Shown: positions 18,301-27,090 of the stretch, piece after piece
Layout of the letters: every line of letters begins with the position of its first letter
How positions within the stretch are numbered: the stretch's first letter is position 1
Assembly: GCF_014133895.1 (NCBI RefSeq)
Contig: NC_050727.1
Location: 1,550,001-1,614,000 of the forward strand
Source of the DNA: Torulaspora globosa
Lineage: Eukaryota; Ascomycota; Saccharomycetes; Saccharomycetales; Saccharomycetaceae
DNA length: 64,000 bases
Direction of reading: 5' to 3'
The notes under the pieces: generated by a model
The model's input: only the letters and a program-made list of their open reading frames with translations
The model's database searches: none
Told to the model about the DNA's origin: nothing
Program-made: the position numbers and the translations under genes

Positions 18301-21300
18301 GATACGACGAATAGCGGATGAGATAAGTTCTTGCTTATTGGTTTCCAAAATTTCACTCAATCTCTTCAAGACTTCCTGTTCTGACTCAAATCCATCGGTT
18401 GAGTGGACATAAATGTTGGCGACATTGCTCAAAGATTGAGTGCTTCCGGATCTGTCTGGAGCTGGACCGTTAGCAGACGAGCTGTTTCTTGGAATGACCT
18501 CCAGACTTTGAGATAAAGCATCGTCAGCATCGTCGAGGTGCTCGGCAGACACTAAGATACCTGTTCTCAACGGCGAGCTCTGGCTATCAGCAGTGTAAGT
18601 CAGGTCAGAAACAGACATCGCTCTGTTCATGCCCAGCTTAGATTTCATCTGAGGAATTGCTGTGAAAGCTGCGGATGGCAACTGGAACTTCCATTCGCAG
18701 ATCGGATTATTTGTATTGTGAACATGGACATCTCCGATCGTGTAAGCTCTATAAGCTCTACGAATGTAAACTTGAGCAGCAGCAGCAGCGACAGCAGGAT
18801 CGCGGTGACTCAAAAATTGGGTCAAAACATCGAACACCACATAGTTGGAATCAATCAAATCCTTCAAAATTTCCATGTCAGGTTCAGTGCGCTTTGGTTT
18901 CGTGGCTCCATAAGAAGTCTGAACGACAGAAGATTTTAGGATGTGTTCAATCTGCTCTGTTCTTTCCTTGACTGAGGGCAATGCGCCTTGAATCAAGATC
19001 TCCCTAGCTTGCAAGGCTACCTTAGCGGTAGCCTTGGATTGCAATTCCACAATGTGCTTTAATGGAGCGGAAATAATGGAAGCAACATCTGAAGATATCT
19101 TACAGAGAGGTTGGTAATGCTTCAAAATTGCTAGAATCAAATTGTTCTTTGCTGAAACCTTTGCATGTGATAAAACAATCAGTACAACCTTTTCTAAATT
19201 ATCAATGTTTTCATCACGCAACTTCAAAATGACGTTCTCTTCGCGAACATTTGGACCGTTGAACAGTTTTTCAACGTTATAGTACTCCTCCAGGAACTTG
19301 ACAAACACAGAGTGTTCGTGAGCAGCCAAACCATTCGCATAGCGTCTTGTAATTTCCAACAATGGCTCCACCACAACGCCCAGCATGCTGTCTGAGTCTG
19401 GTTGTTTCAAAGCGCTTTCCATTAACTTAGTTAGCTGCCTGGCTGGAAATATAGCAGAACGTTTAGCAGAACGATCGACTAATTGTTCCAATTGCTCATC
19501 AAGCTTTGCTGGTAATCTCGAATGTAGAGCAGAAATTTGTAGCTTCCACTCAGAGTAAGGCAATTTTGGATCCCTCAAAACCTCAATTAATTGTTGCAAA
19601 GAGGCATTCATGATCACTTGGTTATCATAGCCCTTCAATATGTTCTCAAGAGTTGTAACCAAGGACTTGAATTTGTAGGCTGGTTTTGTACCCTCGATAA
19701 TTGGGGCTCCCAAATCTGGTAGCATACCTTCGAATGGCAAAGCATGCTTCACCTTTGAAGGGTCATCCAGACTCAAGATTGCAATAATGTCACCGGCAGC
19801 AATGGTGGAACCAGGTTGCTTCAACAATTGAACTACACCGCTTTCTTGTGCGATCAAGGGCATTTGCATTTTCATCACTTCAACTTCAGCGTATGGCTGA
19901 CCGGCAGTAATGTGGTCACCATTCTCAACCAAGAATTTGACCAGTTTACCTGGAGATGGGGTACGTAGTTGCGTGGGATCATTTTCAACTTCTAACAGCG
20001 TCGTCATTGAGTCAACAGAGAGTCTCGTTGCGGCGACTTCCTCCTTCCAGTAGATTGTGTGAGATTTACCGCCAACGGCAATCAAGAGACCGCCATCAGA
20101 AAGTTTGCGAGCACGAACTTCGCACTTAGAACCATTGATGAAGAGAGTATAACGATCATCTGCAGATTTCGCAACAGTGAACTTGTATCTTTTACCTTCA
20201 TGAATAAATTCCACTGGGAACATAGTCTGTAGCAAAGTCTTTGCCGGCACTTGGCCTCTCTTCAAGGAGTCGATATAGTCCTGACGAGCCGCTTCAGATG
20301 CAATAAAAGCCTTAGTAGCAGCTCCACAAATAACAGCTAATGTTGGATCTGGCTTTTCAGCTGTCATTTTCTGAGAAATTAAGTCATCTAACCAACCAGT
20401 GGTGATGGTGTTTTCCTCGAAATCTTCAGTCTCCAGTAGTTTGATTAAATATTCGACAGTGGTTCTAAAATCACCTCTGATCGATAATTCTTTCAAAGCG
20501 ACAACCATATGCTTCCTTGAGGCCTGTCTATTTTCACCGAAGGCAAAAATATGACCAAACTGCGAATCGGAAAATGAATGAATACCACCATTATTACCAA
20601 CAGAGAAGTAACCCCAAACATTTGAGGAAGAACGGAAATTTAAATCATGTAAAGAACCACCGGATGGCTTAAAACCTTCATTTGGATCTTCCGAAGTAAT
20701 ACGACAAGCGGTGCAGTGGCCCTTTGGAATTGGCCTTCTTTGAGTTTTCAAGGATTGTTCGGATTTGAACTCAAAATCGATTGGGGTAGCAGTATGTGGG
20801 TTCAATCCGTACAGCTCTCTAATATCACGAATTCTGTGCATTGGAATACCCATCGCAATTTGCAATTGAGCAGCAGGTAGATTAACACCTGAAACCATCT
20901 CTGTAGTTGGATGCTCCACTTGTAATCTTGGATTTAATTCCAAGAAATAAAATTTGTCATCATCATGAGAATATAAATACTCGACAGTACCAGCGGAGAC
21001 ATAACCGACCAGTTTACCTAATCTAATCGCAGCCTTCTCCATTTCGGTGAAAGTGTCGGGTTTAGCGATTGTCACTGGGGCCTCTTCTATAATCTTTTGA
21101 TGACGTCTTTGCACGGAACAGTCACGACCAAACAGCGAGATATTTGTACCGTATTGATCTGCTAGCAATTGCACTTCCAAGTGACGTGCCTTGCCAGCCA
21201 ATTTCATGATGAAGATAGGAGAGCCAGGAATTTCATTGGCGGCTTGGTGATATAACGAGATGAAATCCTCTTCGCGCTCAACTTTCCTGATACCTTTACC

Positions 21301-22074
21301 ACCACCACCTTCGGAGGCTTTAATCATCACTGGGAAACCGATCTCTTTGGCCTTTATTAAACCATCCTCTGGAGAAGAACAGCAACCCTTTGCGTAAACG
21401 GAATCTTCCACCGAGACCAAGTTAGTTTCTTCATCGACTTTAACTTCATCGACACCAGTACCAGACCAAGGTATACAGGGGACCTTTGCGTGTTGGGCAA
21501 CGATGGTAGAAGAAATCTTATCACCTAGCGACCTCATTGCATTGCCCGGAGGCCCAATGAAGATAACTTTCCTCTTTGATCTAGCCAAACTTTCCGGCAG
21601 CAGTGGGTTCTCTGAAGCGTGACCCCAACCTGCCCAGACGGCATCTACATCTGCTCTTTCAGCGATGTCGACGATAAGATCAACGTTAGCATAGTTGTTG
21701 TTATTTGTACCACCTGGAACTTCTACGTATTGATCAGCCATTCTAATGTACTCAGCGTTGGCCTCCAAATCTTCTGGTGTGGCCATCGCAACAAATTGCA
21801 CTGCCCTTTCGTTACCAAATGTTTCGTAAGCCCATTTCCTCACCGAACGAATCTCCTTCACTGCAGCAATACCGTTATTGGCAATAAGCACTTTCGATAT
21901 AACTGTGTGGCCACCGTGAGTTCTGACGAAATTCTTTAAAGGAGACTCTTCCGCGGTCTGCAAATTGTTGTACCCAATGAAGTGGGGCGCCAGCTTCGCA
22001 TGCTGGCTAGAGTAATCTGTAGTCTCATATTCACCATTTTGATTCGAAACCTCGAACAAACTCTCTTCACTCAT
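15382..22074 (-). CDS. ACC1: acetyl-CoA carboxylase, multidomain
   Basis: 2230 aa from ATG 22074 (yeast Acc1 2233). It carboxylates acetyl-CoA to malonyl-CoA for fatty-acid synthesis. Domain order: biotin carboxylase (about 60-560, with the glycine-rich ATP loop EGGGGKGIRK), biotin carboxyl carrier with EVMKMQM whose lysine is residue 735 (codon 19872-19870), exactly the yeast position, the large central region, and the carboxyltransferase domains from about 1480. This is the pre-duplication ancestor of ACC1 and the mitochondrial HFA1. The frame stays open for 67 codons upstream of the ATG (see the separate entry). In the upstream region a CACGTG at 22514-22519 could be an Ino2/Ino4-type element. 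Confidence 0.97.
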   Translation of the reverse strand: MSEESLFEVSNQNGEYETTDYSSQHAKLAPHFIGYNNLQTAEESPLKNFVRTHGGHTVISKVLIANNGIAAVKEIRSVRKWAYETFGNERAVQFVAMATPEDLEANAEYIRMADQYVEVPGGTNNNNYANVDLIVDIAERADVDAVWAGWGHASENPLLPESLARSKRKVIFIGPPGNAMRSLGDKISSTIVAQHAKVPCIPWSGTGVDEVKVDEETNLVSVEDSVYAKGCCSSPEDGLIKAKEIGFPVMIKASEGGGGKGIRKVEREEDFISLYHQAANEIPGSPIFIMKLAGKARHLEVQLLADQYGTNISLFGRDCSVQRRHQKIIEEAPVTIAKPDTFTEMEKAAIRLGKLVGYVSAGTVEYLYSHDDDKFYFLELNPRLQVEHPTTEMVSGVNLPAAQLQIAMGIPMHRIRDIRELYGLNPHTATPIDFEFKSEQSLKTQRRPIPKGHCTACRITSEDPNEGFKPSGGSLHDLNFRSSSNVWGYFSVGNNGGIHSFSDSQFGHIFAFGENRQASRKHMVVALKELSIRGDFRTTVEYLIKLLETEDFEENTITTGWLDDLISQKMTAEKPDPTLAVICGAATKAFIASEAARQDYIDSLKRGQVPAKTLLQTMFPVEFIHEGKRYKFTVAKSADDRYTLFINGSKCEVRARKLSDGGLLIAVGGKSHTIYWKEEVAATRLSVDSMTTLLEVENDPTQLRTPSPGKLVKFLVENGDHITAGQPYAEVEVMKMQMPLIAQESGVVQLLKQPGSTIAAGDIIAILSLDDPSKVKHALPFEGMLPDLGAPIIEGTKPAYKFKSLVTTLENILKGYDNQVIMNASLQQLIEVLRDPKLPYSEWKLQISALHSRLPAKLDEQLEQLVDRSAKRSAIFPARQLTKLMESALKQPDSDSMLGVVVEPLLEITRRYANGLAAHEHSVFVKFLEEYYNVEKLFNGPNVREENVILKLRDENIDNLEKVVLIVLSHAKVSAKNNLILAILKHYQPLCKISSDVASIISAPLKHIVELQSKATAKVALQAREILIQGALPSVKERTEQIEHILKSSVVQTSYGATKPKRTEPDMEILKDLIDSNYVVFDVLTQFLSHRDPAVAAAAAQVYIRRAYRAYTIGDVHVHNTNNPICEWKFQLPSAAFTAIPQMKSKLGMNRAMSVSDLTYTADSQSSPLRTGILVSAEHLDDADDALSQSLEVIPRNSSSANGPAPDRSGSTQSLSNVANIYVHSTDGFESEQEVLKRLSEILETNKQELISSAIRRITFMFGYSDGSYPKYYTFKGPSYNEDETIRHIEPALAFQLELGRMSNFNIKSIFTENRNIHVYEAVGKTSPLDKRFFTRGIIRTGRIRDDISIQEYLTSEANRLMSDILDNLEIIDTSNSDLNHIFINFSAVFDVSPEDVEAAFGGFLQRFGKRLLRLRIASAEIRIIIQDPQTKTPVPLRALINNVSGYVVKTELYTEVKNAKGEWVFKSLGKPGSMHLRPIATPYPVKEWLQPKRYKAHLMGTTYVYDFPDLFHQAAVSQWEKYSPETKLADDFFVANELIEDENGELTEVDREAGANAIGMVAFKITVKTPEYPRGRQFVVVANDITFKIGSFGPQEDEFFNKVTEYARKRGIPRIYLSANSGARIGIAEELVPLFLVAWKDASDSTKGFDYLYLTSENLQELKKYGKDNAVVTERIVEEGQERHVIKAIIGADDGLGVECLKGSGLIAGATSKAYHDIFTITLVTCRSVGIGAYLVRLGQRAIQIEGQPIILTGAPAINKVLGREVYSSNLQLGGTQIMYNNGVSHLTAADDLAAVEKIYEWLSYIPAKRNMPVPILETQDKWDRAIEYAPQENEAYDVRWMIAGRDTEEGYQSGLFDKGSFFETLSGWAKGVVVGRARLGGIPLGVIAVETRMIENLIPADPANPSSTETLIQEAGQVWYPNSAFKTAQAINDFNHGEQLPLMILANWRGFSGGQRDMYNEVLKYGSFIVDALVDYKQPIMIYIPPTGELRGGSWVVVDPTINPEQMEMYADVDSRAGILEPAGMVGVKYRREKLLGTMARLDPTYKALKQKLADSSLSSEEHQEISKKLASREQLLSPIYSQISVQFADLHDRSTRMLAKGVIRKELHWTEARRFFFWRLRRRLNEEYLIKRLDAELPLASRLEKIARLRSWYPASVDHENDRQVATWIEENYQLLDEHLKSLKVESFAQGLAKSLRNDHDNVINGLSEVLKMLSTEDKEKISKCLK

Positions 22075-22275
22075 CTTGGTTAGCTTATTCTTTGTACTAA
22101 TGAACTTGGGCCAATGCTGACGGATTCGTAATTTGGATACAATGTAACTGGTTAAGGGGATCCTCGTACTCGACGTATAGACTTTGTTCAAAAACAAAAG
22201 GCTGCTACGAGTAAATGTAATCGTGAAACTCTTTCTGTTAGTCTTTGTTAATTTTTTCCTAGAAAAATCACAACT
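22075..22275 (-). other. in-frame, ATG-less N-terminal extension of ACC1; candidate mitochondrial presequence
   Basis: Upstream of the ACC1 ATG the reading frame is open for 67 codons back to a TGA at 22278-22276. The translation has 16 Lys/Arg, a single Asp at its far end, no Glu, and is rich in Ser, Thr and Leu (for example STRIPLTSYIVSKLRIRQHW), which is typical of a matrix-targeting presequence. It has no ATG; near-cognate codons include ATT at 22221-22219 and TTG at 22197-22195 and 22191-22189. S. cerevisiae HFA1 makes its mitochondrial form from a non-AUG codon upstream of the first AUG, so a dual-localised ACC1 product is a reasonable inference. Confidence 0.6.
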
Positions 22276-23272
22276 TCAACGATCGATGGGAAACGATTGA
22301 CATTCGCTTGATTTACTCCAGGCTCCATATCTCGAGCAAACGTTCCCGCCGAGAAAATTTCAGCCGAACACTAGTCGTCTTCAATATCTCTAGTCCAAGT
22401 TCGCCAACCCTAGGGACGTCCCCGATGCGCGAAACTCGAAGAGAACTTCGTTGGGCGGAACGAATTGTTGAGAAAAAAAAAAAAAAAGGAAGAACGCGGC
22501 AATCCATCTCAATCACGTGATCGTCTGGGTCAAACAAAACTCGTCAATAATATACATACTATCGTGGAGAATCCGACGGATCTGTCTATCGGGAACGTTG
22601 GAATATTAAAATAAGCGAAGAGTTTATAACCGTAATTATCCTCTTGTCACCACCAACTAAAAAAATTGGGATGTCTATCGCAAACGTAATGGTATCTTGT
22701 CTCTTTCTTCTCTAACGTATTCTCTTGATAGCAAAGATAAAGGATAGGTAGCGTGTTGTTTGGTTGGTTGTTGTTTGTTGTTGTTGTTTTCGTCTTTGTG
22801 AGGGAAAGACATTTTGCCGCCGACTCTAGATCTGTTTTGGTTTTATACTCGAGGCGAGCGCCAGATTTTTTAGGGGAACCCGCCTGAAATTGACGGGTCT
22901 CTGGGCGCGAAGCCGAACCGGGAAAAAATCGGTGGGTAACCAGTGCTAGTGAAATTTTTGTTGGGATTCGCATTCATACATACAATACACAGAGTAAAGA
23001 ATGGCACCGAAGCGCTAATTGAAGGCATTGGAATGCAGGAAAATTGGTGGATAGGGTTACGGTAATGGTTTGCTGATGATGATGTCAGTTGACAAAAAGG
23101 CCCGAGGCTAAGGTTTTGTTTTTTGTTTTTTTTTCTCCTTGGTTCCAAGATAGCAGATCTGTTTCGAATGTGACAGTTGTTGACGTTCTTTCGGTGTTAG
23201 GCTAAGTTGAGGTTTTGTTGAGCTTTGGGTTGCGTAACGGAGTTCGTTGACAAACGGCGGTAGCCGCGGAGG
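22276..23272. promoter_or_regulatory. ACC1 upstream region
   Basis: About 1 kb with no credible gene. It contains a 14-nt A run (about 22474), a CACGTG E-box inside ATCACGTGATC (22514-22519), a (GTT)n-like low-complexity stretch (22754-22790), TTGCCGCCGA (22814-22823), one mismatch from URS1, an AGGGG STRE-like site near 22873, GGGTAAC (Reb1-like) near 22934, and long T runs near 23115-23135. S. cerevisiae fatty-acid synthesis genes combine Ino2/4 boxes, Reb1/Rap1/Abf1 sites and URS1, so the mixture fits an ACC1 promoter. Confidence 0.4.
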
Positions 23273-23635
23273 TTATGTTTTTGAGTGTCTGGAGCGCAGC
23301 GCGAAGCGTAGCCGGAGCGAATGGCGTAATTTCTTGAAGAAGCTGCGTTTTGCAGGAGGCCTGTCGTCGAGGATATAGTCAAGCTGCGATTGGGTGGTGC
23401 TGCAGGTCTCGATCCAGCGGGTGTCGACCGCGCGGTGCTGCATAAAGGATCTGTAGACGTGCATTTCGTGGGCCAGTCTGGAGCACCAGCGGGGCGTGGC
23501 GGAGGAGGACTCGGTGAGCGCGGCGTAGTGCGAGTCGCCGATGCAGTTTTCATCGTTCAGGATCGCCCATCGCGGCGGGTTAGACTCTTGCCAGCAGTGG
23601 AAATCGGTCGCTTGAGGCTCGGTAAACACGCTCAT
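23273..23635 (-). CDS. small protein of unknown function
   Basis: 120 aa from ATG 23635; I do not recognise it. Support: a TATATAAG box on the coding strand at 23696-23689, 54 bp before the ATG, and codons that mostly end in C or G like those of other short genes here (TAH1, YCR051W, BUD31). The N-terminal half has several Trp and Cys (CWQESNPPRWAI, RWCSRL), and the last 30 residues are strongly basic (AKRSFFKKLRHSLRLRFALR), possibly a membrane- or nucleic-acid-binding tail. No signal peptide or membrane segment. It sits between ACC1 and TIM23, where S. cerevisiae has no gene. Overlapping open frames in other phases leave real doubt. Confidence 0.5.
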   Translation of the reverse strand: MSVFTEPQATDFHCWQESNPPRWAILNDENCIGDSHYAALTESSSATPRWCSRLAHEMHVYRSFMQHRAVDTRWIETCSTTQSQLDYILDDRPPAKRSFFKKLRHSLRLRFALRSRHSKT

Positions 23636-23688
23636 GGCCGGGCTGTGGCATTCTCAGCCATCACTAAAGCGGTGGATTTCCAGGGTCC

Positions 23689-23696
23689 CTTATATA
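23689..23696 (-). promoter_or_regulatory. TATA box of the small gene at 23273-23635
   Basis: TATATAAG on the minus strand, 54 bp upstream of the ATG at 23635. Confidence 0.5.
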
Positions 23697-23780
23697 GCCG
23701 CTACTCCGGCCTAAAGTTAGCTTACTTTCACCGTATCGATGCTTTGTGAGAAACCCGAGATTCGCTGTCGCTTTGTACGA

Positions 23781-23798
23781 AGTTGAAAATTTTCAACT
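23781..23798. promoter_or_regulatory. 18-bp perfect palindrome in the TIM23 promoter
   Basis: AGTTGAAAATTTTCAACT equals its own reverse complement. It contains RRPE/Stb3-like TGAAAATTTTC in both orientations and ends 87 bp before the TIM23 ATG. Confidence 0.5.
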
Positions 23799-23884
23799 CT
23801 GAGAAACTGAAGAAAAGCCTGTTCAATGGGGAAACAGACCACTGACTCGGACGTTTAAGAGCCACTAGCAGAACCCGTCTCGAC

Positions 23885-24529
23885 ATGTCGTGGTTGTTTG
23901 GGAGAAATTCTAGTACGCAGGAGAACAAGAAGGAAGTGGCTGTCGACAGCAGCAGCACACTCGGATTCGATCCCGCACAGGTTACCAATGTTTCTAGCAT
24001 AATCTCGTCACCTGGGGCGCTGGATCCTTCGAGGTTACATCCGTTGGCTGGTCTGGAGAAAGGTGTGGAGTATTTGGATTTGGAGGAAGAACAGCTGTCC
24101 ACTTTGGAAGGCTCACAAGGTTTGATCCCATCGCGTGGATGGACCGACGATCTATGTTACGGTACGGGTGCCGTTTATCTGATCGGTTTGGGTCTAGGTG
24201 GATCTTACGGGTTTTTCGAAGGGCTGAATAATATTCCACCCAACAGCCCTGGAAAATTGCAATTAAACACCGTTCTGAATCACATCACGAGGAGAGGTCC
24301 CTTCTTGGGTAACAATATGGGTGTTCTAGCGTTGACCTATAACTTGATCAACTCATCTATCGATTCATTCAGAGGGAAGCATGATACGCCGGGCTCCGTG
24401 GCAGCAGGCGCTTTGACAGGAGCACTGTTCAAGTCCTCCAGAGGCTTGAAAGCTATGGGTTACTCATCCGTGATGATGGCAGCCGCTGCCGCTTCTTGGT
24501 GCGGTGTCAAGAAATCAATTTTGGAATGA
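23885..24529 (+). CDS. TIM23: TIM23 complex channel subunit Tim23
   Basis: 214 aa (yeast 222). Essential pore-forming subunit of the presequence translocase in the mitochondrial inner membrane. Seen: a soluble intermembrane-space half (1-95) with the acidic stretch DLEEEQLSTLEG that binds presequences and Tim50, then a Tim17/22/23 domain of four membrane segments (about 95-210) with GxxxG glycine motifs (LGLGGSYGFFEG) and RRGPFLGNNMGVLAL, closing with SxSRGLKAMG-like sequence. Start MSWLFG matches the family. Matches YNR017W, next to ACC1. Its promoter carries the 18-bp palindrome. Confidence 0.96.
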   Translation: MSWLFGRNSSTQENKKEVAVDSSSTLGFDPAQVTNVSSIISSPGALDPSRLHPLAGLEKGVEYLDLEEEQLSTLEGSQGLIPSRGWTDDLCYGTGAVYLIGLGLGGSYGFFEGLNNIPPNSPGKLQLNTVLNHITRRGPFLGNNMGVLALTYNLINSSIDSFRGKHDTPGSVAAGALTGALFKSSRGLKAMGYSSVMMAAAAASWCGVKKSILE

Positions 24530-24700
24530 TTCTCCGCCTGTATCTAATGTCAAGAACGAATATCCCGTTCACTACCTGATAAAATGCGGTATACGTAGTC
24601 GCATCGGTGCTTCGTTTTACTAATTACGTCCATACTTTTCATACTGATGACTAATGCACTTGTACATACCTGCACGCCCAATTGCACTAGAGCTCTGAAG

Positions 24701-26140
24701 TCAGGGCGATAAGACAGTTCTCTTACTTGGGTTGGGATAACAATCGGGCCGTGGACTGTCGTCTTTGGGATTGTTTATGGTGACGCCACCGTCTGCAATC
24801 GATCGTAATTTCTCCAGGCCCGGTTGATAGCTTCTTAAGTCGTCGATCAGCGAATCGTCGTTGATAGCTTGGTAGACAGGATTGCTGAATCTGTCGTCCG
24901 ACTTGTCGACTCCGTTGAAAGCCACGCGATTGGGAGTGCCTGGCTTGAAGATCAAGGTTCGCCTCTGAAATACATCACTCGTCGACATTCCTATTATGTG
25001 ATCCTTGATTTCAGTGTGTTTTACACCTTTGTCTAACAGGATAGCCGCCAGCCCTGTAATGCTAGGCGATGCCATTGAAGTACCGGAAAATACCGTTGGT
25101 TTATACGGCGGAAGGCTTGACAAGGAGCAGACTCTGACGCCCGGGGCAAAGATATCGACACAGGACCCCCAGTTGCTGAACTTCGCGATCGTGTCCGTTC
25201 GGTCATCAAAAGCACCCACTGATATTGCCTGGGAAGCAGATGCGGGGCTGTTCCAACAAGCATTGATGTTGGAATTGCCCGCAGCAACGACAATTACCAT
25301 ACCAGCCTCATGAGCGGCCTTCACGGCTTGATTAATGACAGAATTTCGGATAGCGCCAAGACTCAAATTTATCACACAGCCTTTTCTATTTGACGACCGG
25401 CAATGATTTACAGAAAACTCCATTGCGCTGATCACCGTGGTCAAGTTCCCCTGCCCTTTAGCGTTCAGCGCTTTCACCTCCACCATAGTCACCCCCTTAG
25501 CTACTCCAAAACTCTTCGAACCCACTATCCCTGCGACATGAGTACCATGGCCATTTCCGTCGCCTGGCCCCTCACCGGTGAGATCTAGACCAAATATCGC
25601 CCTTCCTTGGAAATCCTCATGTTCCTTGTAGATCCCAGTATCGACTATATATGCGTTAACACCCTCGCCACGATGCTTCTTGTCGTAGTAATAATTGAAG
25701 CGGGCAGGACGGCCCTCTTCGCCGTTGGAATTATACGGTAACTGTGATCGACGAGACAGACGGGACAAATGCCTTGGAGCACCTCGCTGTAATTTAGTGA
25801 ACCGCGGATCATAGTGAAACCGTGACCCTCGCTGACGGTCGTCGTGCTCAAACGCGTTGAACACGACATTTGGCACCACCTCTGCCACTAGAGGATTTTT
25901 CCTGATCCTCGCCGCTATTTCGCTGGACACATCGATTGTGAGCCCTCGAAATGAGCCGAACGAAAAAGCTCTGCCGATTCTGCAGTGTACAAGATCCTTG
26001 ATCAAACGTAATCGCTCAATTCCTGACCCCATAAATGTATCAAATGTTTTAGGTGTCTTGAATCTCACGAAAAACTCCTCTGCAGATCCATATCCAGTTA
26101 TCATCAGCACCGTCCCCATCAGCCAAAAAATAAACCTCAT
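24701..26140 (-). CDS. RRT12: subtilisin-like serine protease (Rrt12 type)
   Basis: 479 aa from ATG 26140 (yeast Rrt12 491). N-terminal hydrophobic signal peptide (1-20, ending about GYGSA), an inhibitor-I9-type propeptide (21-100), then a proteinase K-family catalytic domain with an intact triad: D167 (YIVDTGI), H198 (NGHGTHVAG) and S355 (GTSMASP), plus oxyanion N289 (AAGNS). Similarity blocks APRHLSR-SR, FNYYYD and GVDKSDD point to Rrt12 (YCR045C), which functions in spore-wall dityrosine layer formation, rather than to Prb1 or Ysp3. A perfect mid-sporulation element 160 bp upstream supports this. Convergent with TIM23. This is the first gene of the chromosome III-type block. Confidence 0.9.
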   Translation of the reverse strand: MRFIFWLMGTVLMITGYGSAEEFFVRFKTPKTFDTFMGSGIERLRLIKDLVHCRIGRAFSFGSFRGLTIDVSSEIAARIRKNPLVAEVVPNVVFNAFEHDDRQRGSRFHYDPRFTKLQRGAPRHLSRLSRRSQLPYNSNGEEGRPARFNYYYDKKHRGEGVNAYIVDTGIYKEHEDFQGRAIFGLDLTGEGPGDGNGHGTHVAGIVGSKSFGVAKGVTMVEVKALNAKGQGNLTTVISAMEFSVNHCRSSNRKGCVINLSLGAIRNSVINQAVKAAHEAGMVIVVAAGNSNINACWNSPASASQAISVGAFDDRTDTIAKFSNWGSCVDIFAPGVRVCSLSSLPPYKPTVFSGTSMASPSITGLAAILLDKGVKHTEIKDHIIGMSTSDVFQRRTLIFKPGTPNRVAFNGVDKSDDRFSNPVYQAINDDSLIDDLRSYQPGLEKLRSIADGGVTINNPKDDSPRPDCYPNPSKRTVLSP

Positions 26141-27090
26141 AGCGCACTTTTCCCCCAACGACCAAATTTCCTCTACTACCCAAGACAAAATTCAGTAACT
26201 TTAGCTTTCTGGAATACCGTCACCGTTCACAAATTAATTATTACCAGTATATTACGGTAATTAATATTTACTGACGCCGGCCGGCGACAGACACCCCGGA
26301 TTTTGTGTTTCTGCCTGGCGGACAAAACCGGACGTTTCGAGTGATCTACCTTTTAGCCAATAAAGTTGCAGCTTTTAGGTTCCGGTTGCCCACATATGTG
26401 GCACCATATTTTTCTCAAGTAGATAGCGTCAGTGTCAGCAATTGTTCTTGGCGTTAAAACTAAATTGATTTACAGGTTGTATGACAGATCAGAAACATCG
26501 ACTTGAAAACCTGGATATGTGGTAAGCTGCCAATTGATACTAGATCTCAATTCTGATTCTTTGATCATAATTTTATTGCCGAAATAAACTTCAAGGTTTC
26601 TGATGACAGCTCGTTTAACTGGCTAATGCAACACTGTCGTTTATGAGTTAGAGTTGAAACATTCCCATCCATTTACGATGTGGCTGGGAAGACCGATGTA
26701 GTTCTCGAGGCACAAATTTGGGCTTATTCGTGAATATTTCTCATCGTTACCAGCCGGAATTGTACGTAATGGGAAATTACCAGGTTACGAATTTTTTTTT
26801 TCTTACAGTTGTTATATTTCTTGGATAGTTTAATTCGTAGTTTATTTCGAAGTATGAACCAGAGGCCAAATTGTAACACTTGCCATGGTGATGAGCATTT
26901 CTTGGTCAGCAAGCCTTGTTGCGATAAAATGGCCTGCTTTGAACTTGCATTTTGCAGCTTTTTCTTTTTCTCTTGCTGACTTTTGAAAAAGTATATAAAA
27001 AAGGGCACTTTACCCAAACTTCATCGATCTCTGATTTGATCATTGGCCATTCCAACTGTCCTCAGGCAATTATTAATCAATCAAAGAAAC
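26141..27090. promoter_or_regulatory. RRT12/RCF2 divergent intergenic region
   Basis: 950 bp without a credible gene. Near RRT12: AT-rich sequence with ATTACC/GGTAAT arms (about 26240-26262), a 12-bp palindrome CGCCGGCCGGCG (26275-26286), and a mid-sporulation element (26300-26309). Further right: CGGACAAAACCGGAC (about 26320-26335), resembling the CGGACA strings at 10.7 kb, and a 12-bp palindrome CCACATATGTGG (26390-26401). Near RCF2: T runs and a TATATAAAAA box at about 26993, close to 100 bp before the ATG. Confidence 0.45.
26300..26309 (-). promoter_or_regulatory. mid-sporulation element (Ndt80-type)
   Basis: On the minus strand the sequence reads AACACAAAAT, a full match to the MSE consensus DNCRCAAAWD, about 160 bp upstream of the RRT12 ATG. 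Ndt80 activates spore-wall genes through this element in S. cerevisiae. Confidence 0.5.

Noticed and set aside
22647..22973. 108-codon minus-strand frame upstream of ACC1
   Set aside because: Largely encoded by the GTT low-complexity run and promoter-like sequence; no codon bias or recognised motif.
27037..27090. Non-AUG mitochondrial extension of RCF2 (18 open codons, no acidic residues)
   Set aside because: Too short to be informative, and Rcf2 is an inner-membrane protein with internal targeting; kept out of the annotation.
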